NCBI GenBank assembly: GCA_949841235.1 | Contig: CATKZA010000148.1 | Location: 1 to 5,327, forward strand | DNA from: an uncultured Clostridiaceae bacterium | GTDB taxonomy: Bacteria; Bacillota; Clostridia; Lachnospirales; Lachnospiraceae | Length of the DNA stretch: 5,327 nucleotides | Reading direction: 5' to 3' | Shown here: piece by piece, positions 1-5,327 of the stretch | Position numbering within the stretch: the first letter of the stretch is position 1 | Layout of the letters: each line of letters opens with the position of its first letter | Notes under the pieces: generated by a model | The model's input: the letters and a program-made list of their open reading frames with translations, nothing else | Told to the model about the DNA's origin: nothing | The model's database searches: none | Translations under genes and position numbers: made by a program

Positions 1-128
1 GCCCCCCACAGGGCGGGCATCAGATTCCTTACCGTGCGCAGACGCCATGTGAGCAAAATCACCACTGGAACAACAAAACTAAGCACAGATATTTCCATCA
101 AATAATTTAATACAGATTCTGCAACCAT
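1..128 (-). CDS. N-terminus of a membrane protein, possibly YhfC family (partial, runs off left edge)
   Basis: An open frame begins at the ATG at 128-126 and stays open to the left edge, giving 43 residues. The peptide starts MVAESVLNYLMEISVLSFVV, continues with a hydrophobic stretch at about residues 13-28 (ISVLSFVVPVVILLTW), and then has a basic turn, RLRTVRN, followed by LMPALWG. This is the pattern of a first transmembrane helix with the basic loop in the cytosol. The layout (short N-terminus, helix with a central proline, basic loop, then the start of a second hydrophobic region) resembles the start of YhfC-family putative intramembrane proteases, but too little is present to be sure. 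The purine run AAAGAAAGAGAGAG just upstream could serve as a weak ribosome binding site; the next in-frame ATG (residue 11) has none. It is separated from mtnA by 250 nt with its own promoter candidate, so it is probably a separate transcription unit. Confidence 0.6.
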   Translation of the reverse strand, partial: MVAESVLNYLMEISVLSFVVPVVILLTWRLRTVRNLMPALWG

Positions 129-198
129 AGAACTCTCTCTTTCTTTCGTGTATTTATATACTATTATTTTCTCATTTATACACAAAAATTCCAACTGT

Positions 199-225
199 GA
201 AATCCATCTTTTTCCGATGAAATTC
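199..225 (-). other. Imperfect hairpin in the leader of the membrane-protein gene
   Basis: On the minus strand GAATTTCATC (225-216) can pair with GATGGATTTC (208-199) around a 7-nt loop, GGAAAAA. The stem is ten positions long with one T-T mismatch and one G-U pair. A run of five T follows about nine nt later, too far away for a standard intrinsic terminator. If the promoter at 249-277 is real, this hairpin lies in the 5' leader of the downstream gene. Chance formation in AT-rich DNA is possible. Confidence 0.25.
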
Positions 226-239
226 TATAGGATAGCAAC

Positions 240-353
240 TCAAATGTCATCATACCATATTTTACCATCTCTTACAAGAAATTTTACCCGAGCCATTCCA
301 TTTTCAGCCATTCGGCGGCTGCTTTCCACGAATTTGCCGCTTATGGCAACCAT
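240..353 (-). CDS. Doubtful 37-codon ORF downstream of mtnA
   Basis: A reading frame from the ATG at 353-351 to a TGA at 242-240 encodes 37 residues, starting MVAISGKFVESSRRMAENGM and ending in GKIWYDDI. A plausible ribosome binding site, AAGGA (362-358), lies four nt upstream. The site begins in the loop of the hairpin that follows mtnA and the start codon lies in its right arm, so the RNA structure could mask translation. No family was recognised, there is no membrane segment or cysteine motif, and the promoter candidate for the next gene overlaps its end. It may be a chance ORF or a gene remnant. Confidence 0.15.
   Translation of the reverse strand: MVAISGKFVESSRRMAENGMARVKFLVRDGKIWYDDI
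249..277 (-). promoter_or_regulatory. Candidate sigma-A promoter for the membrane-protein gene
   Basis: Minus-strand TTGTAA (277-272) matches four of six bases of the -35 consensus TTGACA. It is followed after exactly 17 nt by TATGAT (254-249), five of six bases of TATAAT. A TG precedes the -10 by one base, giving an extended -10 (TGGTATGAT). Transcription would start near 242 and leave a leader of about 114 nt before the ATG at 128. The octamer GGTAAAAT occurs twice, once in the spacer (266-259) and once upstream of the -35 (288-281), 22 nt apart. Confidence 0.45.
307..347 (-). other. Second hairpin abutting the mtnA 3' hairpin
   Basis: Minus-strand GCCAT (347-343) pairs with ATGGC (311-307), and inside it GCGGC (340-336) pairs with GCCGC (319-315). 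The two helices are separated by a small internal loop (AA opposite CGA) and closed by a 16-nt loop. It starts at the base directly after the 12-bp hairpin at 348-379, so the two helices could stack. No T-run follows. It may be part of a processed or protective 3' end of the mtnA transcript. Confidence 0.35.
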
Positions 354-379
354 GGATTCCTTCACAAGAATCCATGGTT
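348..379 (-). terminator. Perfect 12-bp hairpin at the mtnA stop codon
   Basis: The arms AACCATGGATTC (379-368 on the minus strand) and GAATCCATGGTT (359-348) are perfectly complementary and enclose an 8-nt loop, TTGTGAAG. The first arm starts on the last base of the mtnA TGA stop codon. There is no T-run on either side on either strand, so this is not a standard intrinsic terminator. A transcript-stabilising or factor-assisted 3' end is more likely. Position and perfection argue against chance; the exact role is inferred. Confidence 0.45.
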
Positions 380-1452
380 CAAATCTCTTCCGGCGAGGAG
401 AATACCCCCAATTCGGTGATAAATCCATGAATCAGTGAATGGTCGGTCACGTCAAAGGCAGGATTATACACCTTCACCCCCGGCGGACACATAGGCTGCC
501 GGTACCACATCCGGGTCACCTCTTCCGCCGGACGCTCTTCGATCTGAATCTCCCTTCCCGTGGGGGTATCCCTGTCAATGGTGGAGAGGGGAGCGCACAC
601 GTAGAAGGGAATCCGGTAATGCCTGGCCGCCACCGCCACCATGGAAGTGCCAATCTTGTTGGCAGTATCCCCATTGGCCGCCACCCGGTCGCAACCCACC
701 AGCACTGCCTGGATTTTCCCCTGAGCCATCAGGGAGGCCGCCATATTGTCACAGATCAGGGTCACATCCACCCCGGCGGACTGGAGTTCAAAAGCGGTAA
801 GCCTGGCCCCCTGGAGCAAGGGCCTGGTCTCATCCGCATACACATGAAATCCATATCCCCGCTCCTGCCCCAGATAAATGGGTGCCGTGGCAGTTCCGTA
901 CCGGCAGGTGGCAAGCTGCCCCGCATTGCAGTGGGTCAGAATCCCATCTCCCGGCCTGAGCAAATCCAATCCATGCTCCCCGATTCTCCGGCAGATATCC
1001 GCATCTTCTTCTTTCATTCTATCTGCCTCCCGGAGAAGCACCTCCCGAAGTTTATGGATTTTCTCCCCTTCCGGCCTGCCCTGAGCCTCTCCCGGTTTCC
1101 GATTCAAAAAATCTTCACATGCCCCATAGACCCGATGCAATGCCCAGGATAAATTCACGGCGGTGGGTCGGACTGAACATAGATCATCCCGATGTCTAGA
1201 TAATTGTTTCATGAAATCTGCCGCCGTATCTGCCTCAATACGCCAGCCCAGCGCCGCCAGACCATAGGCGGCGGCCACGCCGATTGCCGGCGCCCCCCGC
1301 ACTTTCAGATGATAGATGGCATCCCGGATTTCCCTGAGACTAGTCAGGGAAAGAAAATCCACCTCCCCCGGCAATTTGGTCTGATCCACGATGACCAATG
1401 CATGATGCTCCCTATCGTAATCCACCGTCTCATACCCTAATACGGACTTCAT
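379..1452 (-). CDS. mtnA: S-methyl-5-thioribose-1-phosphate isomerase
   Basis: This cytosolic enzyme of methionine salvage converts the aldose 5-methylthioribose 1-phosphate to the ketose 5-methylthioribulose 1-phosphate. The 357-residue protein is close to the usual family length. It shows the RGAPAIGVAAAYGLA phosphate-binding stretch (residues 52-66), THCNAGQLAT (173-182) with the catalytic cysteine C175, and GCDRVAANGDTANKIGT (253-269) with the catalytic aspartate D255. The 80-residue spacing of C175 and D255 matches Cys160 and Asp240 of Bacillus subtilis MtnA. A charged insertion at about 117-134 (NRKPGEAQGRPEGEK) slightly lengthens it. The ATG start is supported by GAGGAGG four nt upstream. 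It lies 65 nt downstream of the TIR gene on the same strand. No mtnK, mtnP or other salvage gene is in the window. Related isomerases acting on ribose 1,5-bisphosphate or 5-deoxyribose 1-phosphate share the fold, so substrate specificity is assigned by overall resemblance. Confidence 0.95.
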   Translation of the reverse strand: MKSVLGYETVDYDREHHALVIVDQTKLPGEVDFLSLTSLREIRDAIYHLKVRGAPAIGVAAAYGLAALGWRIEADTAADFMKQLSRHRDDLCSVRPTAVNLSWALHRVYGACEDFLNRKPGEAQGRPEGEKIHKLREVLLREADRMKEEDADICRRIGEHGLDLLRPGDGILTHCNAGQLATCRYGTATAPIYLGQERGYGFHVYADETRPLLQGARLTAFELQSAGVDVTLICDNMAASLMAQGKIQAVLVGCDRVAANGDTANKIGTSMVAVAARHYRIPFYVCAPLSTIDRDTPTGREIQIEERPAEEVTRMWYRQPMCPPGVKVYNPAFDVTDHSLIHGFITELGVFSSPEEI

Positions 1453-1456
1453 GATT

Positions 1457-1463
1457 CCTCCTC
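1457..1463 (-). promoter_or_regulatory. Ribosome binding site of mtnA
   Basis: Minus-strand GAGGAGG is followed by AATC and then the ATG at 1452. It is a strong match to the anti-Shine-Dalgarno sequence at short but acceptable spacing, and it supports this start codon. Confidence 0.8.
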
Positions 1464-1485
1464 ATTTCTGCCATGTTTTCCCGTA

Positions 1486-1501
1486 TATTGCTCCCGCAAT
1501 A
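1486..1501 (-). other. Small hairpin between the TIR gene and mtnA
   Basis: Minus-strand TATTGC and GCAATA form a 6-bp stem closed by GGGA, a tetraloop of the stable GNRA class. It lies in the 65-nt spacer between the TIR stop codon and mtnA, without a following T-run, so it does not look like a terminator. It could be an RNA processing or stability element within a shared transcript, or chance. Confidence 0.25.
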
Positions 1502-1517
1502 CAAATCCTGCTTTTCA

Positions 1518-4508
1518 TTAATACAAATGATACTTCTCTCTCTGATACTTGGAAAATTCCATATCTCCCACATATTCCCCGGCCATCTTCAAGATTTCCT
1601 CGGAGGAATACAGGGGACTCTTATACAGGTTCTGAGCCCCGTCGTATACCACCACTTCCCCGTCGCTGGTGGTAGTGACATAGTTTGGAATCTCCCCGAT
1701 GATCTCCTCCGGGTGCTGCTTGTCATAGAGGTATGCCACATTGGAACCCCCGGCCTTGCCGGTGCTCTTGGCATCGCTATCCTGGTACCATACCACGAAA
1801 TAGGGCAGGCTGGCAGTGGTGGCCACGCCGTACACCCCATTGCTAATCTCCGACAGATCCAGCACCTTTTTCCAGGTAGCCATATCGTACACTTCCGAAT
1901 AGTCATTGAGGAAATATCTGTTATCCCCAAAGAACATGGTGCTGGCGTAATCCCCCGCCTTGCCCCGGCACACCACCTTGCCCTCTTCCAGGGAATACAC
2001 GAACCACTCCGTCCCATCGGGATTCCTGTAGAATACCAGAGCCCGCTCCTCGTGGAAGGAATACAGTTCCCCGTCTTTAATGACCTTCTCCTTCTTCGTC
2101 TTCTCATCCACAATGCAAATCTCGCTGTCGCTGCTAAAGACCTGATGCTGTCCAATCACGATGCCCCGGTTATATTTCTCCGGAATATCCCATCGCTTAT
2201 GCTCCGCCCCCGTCTTGGCATCGTACAGAATTACCTGCTGATCCTTGGTGAGAAAGAACTGATTCCGCTTCTCATTGTACAGATAATAGGCATCATCGTC
2301 ATATTCCAGCGTGCCGCTCATGGTGGACACATCGAAATGCCGATTCACATAGGTGGCGTAATCCCGCACGGAAAAATACCCATTATCCGCCATATCAATG
2401 GTAAGGTTGTCAAAGGTCTGGTAGCCCAGGCTGGTCATAGGAACCGACTGCTCCACCTCCATGGTCTCGCTGTTCATCACCCACAGCTGCCTCACGCCAT
2501 CCTTCTGGGTTCCCAGGATGAAATGCTGGCTTCCGGGGGAACAGGTATACCATCTGTCCGGAATCAGATCCTCCGTAGCGAAAAGTTCCTTTTTCTTCCC
2601 CTTTTCCTGACCCTGTTCTTTTCGATGGTAGATGCGCACCATCTTTCCCCAGTAATCCCGCAGGGCGGCATAGGAATCATCCACATAGGTGAAGTAAAAG
2701 GGCTCCCCATTTCCCGACTGGGAATTGATCAGTTTCTTGCTATCCAAATCAAAAAAGTAAATGCTGCCATTTTTGCAGGAAACCCCCACCGTCTTTCCCC
2801 CGCAAATCACGGAGATAATGTCCGAGGGGAAATTATACTTCCAGATGGCATCTCCAGACTTCTGATCCACCTCATACAGCTTGGTTCCCCGATAGTAGAA
2901 GCAAGAGCGGTTGCCGCTTATCGCCATGGACTGCAGGTTCCAGTTGGCATCGCAAAGATAATTCTCCTTTCCCTTGGTCAAGTCATATTCCACAATATGC
3001 TTCAAGCTCGCCTGGCGATCCGTCCGAAGGAAGCAGATATTCTGATCGGAAGTAAAGACAATTTCCTGGCAAGTGCCATCCTGATTGATAAAGCTATTCT
3101 CGCCGGTGGCGGTATCCAGAAGAAGGATGCCGCTAATCTTGTCGGTGGATGCCGCTAGGGCAACTTTGGAGTGATCCGGGCTGATATCTCCCAGCGTGTA
3201 CTCGATATCGTTTCCCAGCTCGCATTCCAGAAGTACCTCTCCATCCATCTGGTAGGAGTAGAGAATCCCCTTGTTGTAGTCCACCCCCACAATCAAATCC
3301 TCCTTCTGGCTCACTGCCAGATCAGAGATGCCCTTTCCCTTGAAATTCTCCTTGCCGGAATAAATGTCCACGGAGACCAGACCCTTCGTCCCCGCATAGA
3401 GCAGGGTCTTGCTGTCAGAGAGGAGAACCGCCCCCCTGGTGCTGTTGGCATAAAATGCCCGGCTCACATTCTCCAGAGGATAGGAGCAGATTTTCTTAGA
3501 ATCCGCCAGGGAATACAGGGTCACATCCCTCTTCAGGACATTGTTGGCAGCAGAGTAATACTTTTCCACCAATGCCACCTTCTGATCCCTGCTCACCTGC
3601 ACCTTCGTGTCAAAGGCCTCCTCTTCCTCTTCCAGAAGCTGCTCCTTCTGGTACCCCACGCTCACATCATAGGTTCCCATAGCCTCTGTCAGGGCCCGCA
3701 TGGCATTGGACACGAAGGGCCTCTCCTGATTCTTCAAGTCCTTCGGCAAAGCCTCCAACCCCAGCTTCACCGCCGTCTTCCTATCCGCATTCTGATATGC
3801 CTCCTGGGCATATTCTGCCAAATAATAGGACTCTCCCCGCAGTGTCTGCTGGTTGGACTGATCCAGCGCCGTATATGCCTTCTCCAGCTGCATATTCTTC
3901 GCCATCACCACGCCGGCAAAGACTCCCGCACCGGCAACCATGGATCCGGATACCGCAATCACCCGCCTCAGGCGACGCTCCCGCTCCCTCTGGTACAGGT
4001 CGTCATAATCCACCTCCAGCATATCCGCAAGGAATCGGAATTGCTCCCGGCGGATGTTCTTGAGTATCTTCCTCTCGTCGTCATCCCGAATGTCCACGGC
4101 CAAAGGCTCAATGGAGACCATCTTTCCGTCCCGCTCCACCTCCGTAAGCACTTTGGGAAAGCTCTCTGCAGGCTCTCCCTCCACCAGAATGGTAATGATT
4201 CGATCCCGCCCCCGGATTTCCAGAAAATGCTCCACTTCCTCCATGCACCACACAGAATCCTTGAAACGCTTGGTACACACGATAATCAGCCATTCCGTCT
4301 CATCCAAGGCACTCTTAATAAGAGCCGATAGATCACTACCGGCTTTTAATTCTTCCGAATCCCGAAAGACCCGTCCTATATTCCTCCTGCCAATCTTCTT
4401 CGCCAGCTTCCTCGGAACCCGGTATTTCTCCAGCAGGCGGAATACCTGCTTTGCCACCTTCTCGTCAATGCCGCCGTGGCGATAACTGATAAATGCCGCA
4501 TATTTCAT
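1518..4508 (-). CDS. TIR-domain transmembrane protein with a long beta-propeller region
   Basis: This 996-residue protein has four parts. Residues 1-140 are a TIR domain: FISYRH (6-11, first strand), FRDSEELKAGSDL (48-60, BB-loop region), DSVWCMEEVEHFL (84-96) and GRDRIITILVEGEP (100-113). E91, four residues after W87, aligns with the catalytic glutamate of TIR NADases such as SARM1 and plant TIRs, so NAD cleavage is predicted but not proven. A basic run (RERERRLRR, 174-182) precedes one membrane segment (183-203, glycine- and alanine-rich), which suggests a cytosolic TIR domain and an outside C-terminus. Residues 205-280 are helical (LAEYAQEAYQ..., VKLGLEALPKD) and resemble the helical region before propellers in bacterial WD40 proteins. 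An acidic run E293-E297 follows. Residues from about 300 to 970 hold some 14-16 strand-turn units of the type ILLLDTATGE or VILYDAKTGA, and PD40-like ISPDHSKVALAA (442-453), enough for about two propellers. The ATG at 4508 is preferred over 4514 because GGAGG lies 8 nt before it. The gene ends in a tandem TAATGA. The ligand and function are unknown. Confidence 0.92.
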   Translation of the reverse strand: MKYAAFISYRHGGIDEKVAKQVFRLLEKYRVPRKLAKKIGRRNIGRVFRDSEELKAGSDLSALIKSALDETEWLIIVCTKRFKDSVWCMEEVEHFLEIRGRDRIITILVEGEPAESFPKVLTEVERDGKMVSIEPLAVDIRDDDERKILKNIRREQFRFLADMLEVDYDDLYQRERERRLRRVIAVSGSMVAGAGVFAGVVMAKNMQLEKAYTALDQSNQQTLRGESYYLAEYAQEAYQNADRKTAVKLGLEALPKDLKNQERPFVSNAMRALTEAMGTYDVSVGYQKEQLLEEEEEAFDTKVQVSRDQKVALVEKYYSAANNVLKRDVTLYSLADSKKICSYPLENVSRAFYANSTRGAVLLSDSKTLLYAGTKGLVSVDIYSGKENFKGKGISDLAVSQKEDLIVGVDYNKGILYSYQMDGEVLLECELGNDIEYTLGDISPDHSKVALAASTDKISGILLLDTATGENSFINQDGTCQEIVFTSDQNICFLRTDRQASLKHIVEYDLTKGKENYLCDANWNLQSMAISGNRSCFYYRGTKLYEVDQKSGDAIWKYNFPSDIISVICGGKTVGVSCKNGSIYFFDLDSKKLINSQSGNGEPFYFTYVDDSYAALRDYWGKMVRIYHRKEQGQEKGKKKELFATEDLIPDRWYTCSPGSQHFILGTQKDGVRQLWVMNSETMEVEQSVPMTSLGYQTFDNLTIDMADNGYFSVRDYATYVNRHFDVSTMSGTLEYDDDAYYLYNEKRNQFFLTKDQQVILYDAKTGAEHKRWDIPEKYNRGIVIGQHQVFSSDSEICIVDEKTKKEKVIKDGELYSFHEERALVFYRNPDGTEWFVYSLEEGKVVCRGKAGDYASTMFFGDNRYFLNDYSEVYDMATWKKVLDLSEISNGVYGVATTASLPYFVVWYQDSDAKSTGKAGGSNVAYLYDKQHPEEIIGEIPNYVTTTSDGEVVVYDGAQNLYKSPLYSSEEILKMAGEYVGDMEFSKYQREKYHLY

Positions 4509-4516
4509 GCCCATTT

Positions 4517-4522
4517 CCTCCC
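4517..4522 (-). promoter_or_regulatory. Ribosome binding site that decides the TIR gene start
   Basis: Minus-strand GGGAGG is followed by AA, an ATG (4514) and, six nt later, a second in-frame ATG (4508). Spacing is only 2 nt to the first ATG but 8 nt to the second, which is the normal range. The second start also gives the N-terminus MKYAAFISYRH, with the TIR motif close to the start as is usual for this family. Confidence 0.7.
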
Positions 4523-4547
4523 ATTAAAAAGTGCGAAGTCTTTCCCG

Positions 4548-5327
4548 TTACTCTATCTTTTCATATGTTTCGTAGAAGATATCTTCCCGCACCACGTAAA
4601 TGTCGTGGAAATCATCCTCCCGCACCACCAGATAATCTCCCACCACGCCCCGGTAATACTTGGATTCATCCCAGCTGGTAAAGACCTTGATATTCTTCTG
4701 CAGCTGCTTGGCATAAATCTTCGTCTCCCCCGTAGCCTGACAGGTCTTCATATATTTCATCAGCTGGTACACGTCCCCAAAAATATTATCCCGGACAGTG
4801 GGGGCATACTCGATCTTCATATGGGGATCTCCCTCCACCATGCGGTAGGATTTTTCAAACTTCTCTCGCTTGATGGGATACACCTCTCCCTCGATGCCAA
4901 TCATCAGGTAGAGTTCTTCATCCACCACCAGATTCACATCCCCTTCCAGCGTCCTCACCAGAATCGGCGTTCCAATCTTGATAAACTCAGAGGCCACGGC
5001 CATGCCCACCAGAACATTCTTCTTCTGATACCGTTCAAATTCCTGAATATCCACCTCATGGTTCTTGGCGTAGATAATCTCAAAGTCATGATAATACTGC
5101 TTCGTCCTCTCCATCATCACCTCAAGGAAGTCCCGCTCCCCATACCAGTCACTGTATAAGTTCTCAGCGATAAAGCCCCCGGCCTTGGTGGGATGGCCGC
5201 CGCCATTTCCCAGCCCCTCGCAGAGATACTCCGCCAGTTCATTGGCCTTCGTCTCCTTGACGCAGCTGCGGATGGACAGCTTGAATCCCCCGGGATTGGG
5301 ATTAAAGACCACGCAAGTCTCAATTTG
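4548..5327 (-). CDS. DHH/DHHA1-family phosphoesterase, C-terminal part (partial, runs off right edge)
   Basis: The frame is open from the right edge (QIETCVVFNPNPGG...) to a TAA at 4550-4548, giving the last 259 residues. The true start and the N-terminal DHH catalytic domain lie outside the window. Window residues 5-52 are the end of a DHHA1 domain: KLSIRS (16-21), then GNGGGHPTKAGGF (40-52), the substrate-binding GGGH motif shared by RecJ, NrnA and cyclic-dinucleotide phosphodiesterases. These enzymes hydrolyse phosphodiester bonds in small nucleotides or single-stranded DNA, usually with manganese. About 200 further residues do not belong to the catalytic core. They contain two similar units: DEELYLMIGIEGEVYPIKRE... 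(136-162) and GDYLVVREDDFHDIYVVRED... (230-256), both ending in F-x-x-(S/T)-Y. A GTG at 5312 is an internal codon, not a start, since the frame continues upstream through conserved sequence. The gene lies 39 nt upstream of the TIR gene on the same strand. The substrate cannot be told from this part. Confidence 0.85.
   Translation of the reverse strand, partial: QIETCVVFNPNPGGFKLSIRSCVKETKANELAEYLCEGLGNGGGHPTKAGGFIAENLYSDWYGERDFLEVMMERTKQYYHDFEIIYAKNHEVDIQEFERYQKKNVLVGMAVASEFIKIGTPILVRTLEGDVNLVVDEELYLMIGIEGEVYPIKREKFEKSYRMVEGDPHMKIEYAPTVRDNIFGDVYQLMKYMKTCQATGETKIYAKQLQKNIKVFTSWDESKYYRGVVGDYLVVREDDFHDIYVVREDIFYETYEKIE

Larger units (their letters stand above)
129..378. other. AT-rich intergenic region between mtnA and the membrane-protein gene
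   Basis: This stretch is visibly richer in A and T than the flanking genes. In the direction of transcription (right to left) it holds two back-to-back hairpins next to the mtnA stop, a sigma-A-like promoter candidate at 249-277, an imperfect leader hairpin at 199-225, and the start region of the membrane-protein gene. No tRNA, known riboswitch consensus or convincing protein gene was recognised. A doubtful 37-codon ORF (240-353) is described separately. Confidence 0.7.

Noticed and set aside
240..428. 62-codon minus-strand frame starting inside mtnA
   Set aside because: The ATG at 428 lies within mtnA in another frame and has no ribosome binding site. Only the internal start at 353 has one, and that shorter version is kept as a doubtful ORF.
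439..1152. 237-codon open frame on the plus strand, opposite mtnA
   Set aside because: It is rich in H, P, G and R and antisense to the catalytic motifs of mtnA; no protein family is visible.
1453..1517. Possible separate promoter for mtnA
   Set aside because: TTGTAT and TATACG are present but only about 11 nt apart; no pair of elements with 16-18 nt spacing was found.
1473..3158. 561-codon open frame on the plus strand, opposite the TIR gene
   Set aside because: It lies antisense to the propeller region of a clearly real gene, is rich in I, L, H, P and G without domain motifs, and has no convincing ribosome binding site. It is a by-product of codon bias.
3171..4331. 386-codon open frame on the plus strand, opposite the TIR domain
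   Set aside because: It is antisense to conserved TIR motifs and has low-complexity I/L/H/Q-rich composition with no recognisable fold.
4509..4547. Possible terminator between the DHH and TIR genes, because of CTTTTT on the minus strand
   Set aside because: No GC-rich hairpin precedes the T-run in this 39-nt spacer.
4476..5159. 227-codon open frame on the plus strand, opposite the DHH gene
   Set aside because: It is antisense to a gene with a recognisable GGGH motif, and its HH- and LL-rich composition is typical of a shadow frame.
1..5327. CRISPR array, tRNA, rRNA, transposase or insertion-sequence ends
   Set aside because: No regularly spaced repeats, tRNA-like cloverleaf, rRNA sequence, transposase motifs or paired terminal repeats with target duplications were seen.

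Overview
The window looks like chromosomal DNA from a Firmicute of the class Clostridia, most likely a Lachnospiraceae-type gut anaerobe. This is inferred from protein style (a TIR protein of the 'FISYRH ... RDSEELKAGSDL ... EVEHFL ... GRDRIITILVEGEP' type, and a DHH/DHHA1 phosphoesterase with a clostridial-looking C-terminal extension), strong GGAGG ribosome binding sites, moderate GC in genes and an AT-rich intergenic region. It is not established by a marker gene.

Every supported gene is on the minus strand, so the reading order runs from the right edge to the left. (1) >5327-4548: the C-terminal 259 residues of a DHH/DHHA1-family phosphoesterase, with its GGGH motif and a C-terminal extension built around a duplicated module. 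(2) 4508-1518: a 996-residue protein with an N-terminal TIR domain that keeps the predicted NADase glutamate, one transmembrane segment, a short helical region and a very long beta-propeller region, probably two propellers. (3) 1452-379: mtnA, S-methyl-5-thioribose-1-phosphate isomerase, complete and with both catalytic residues. (4) 128-<1: the first 43 residues of a membrane protein that may belong to the YhfC family.

The first three genes are closely spaced (39 and 65 nt) with no recognisable terminator between them, so they may be co-transcribed. A perfect 12-bp hairpin sits on the mtnA stop codon and a second hairpin abuts it, which probably marks the 3' end of that unit. The 250-nt gap between mtnA and the membrane-protein gene holds these hairpins, a good sigma-A-like promoter candidate, a leader hairpin and a doubtful 37-codon ORF.

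The part most worth following up is the TIR-membrane-propeller protein next to a DHH phosphoesterase. The first is a candidate membrane sensor with an NAD-consuming or signal-making head. The second belongs to a superfamily that degrades small nucleotides. Whether the pair is a signalling or defence module is a hypothesis; the sequence shows only the domains and the adjacency. mtnA appears to be a housekeeping salvage gene, and no functional link to its upstream neighbours can be seen.
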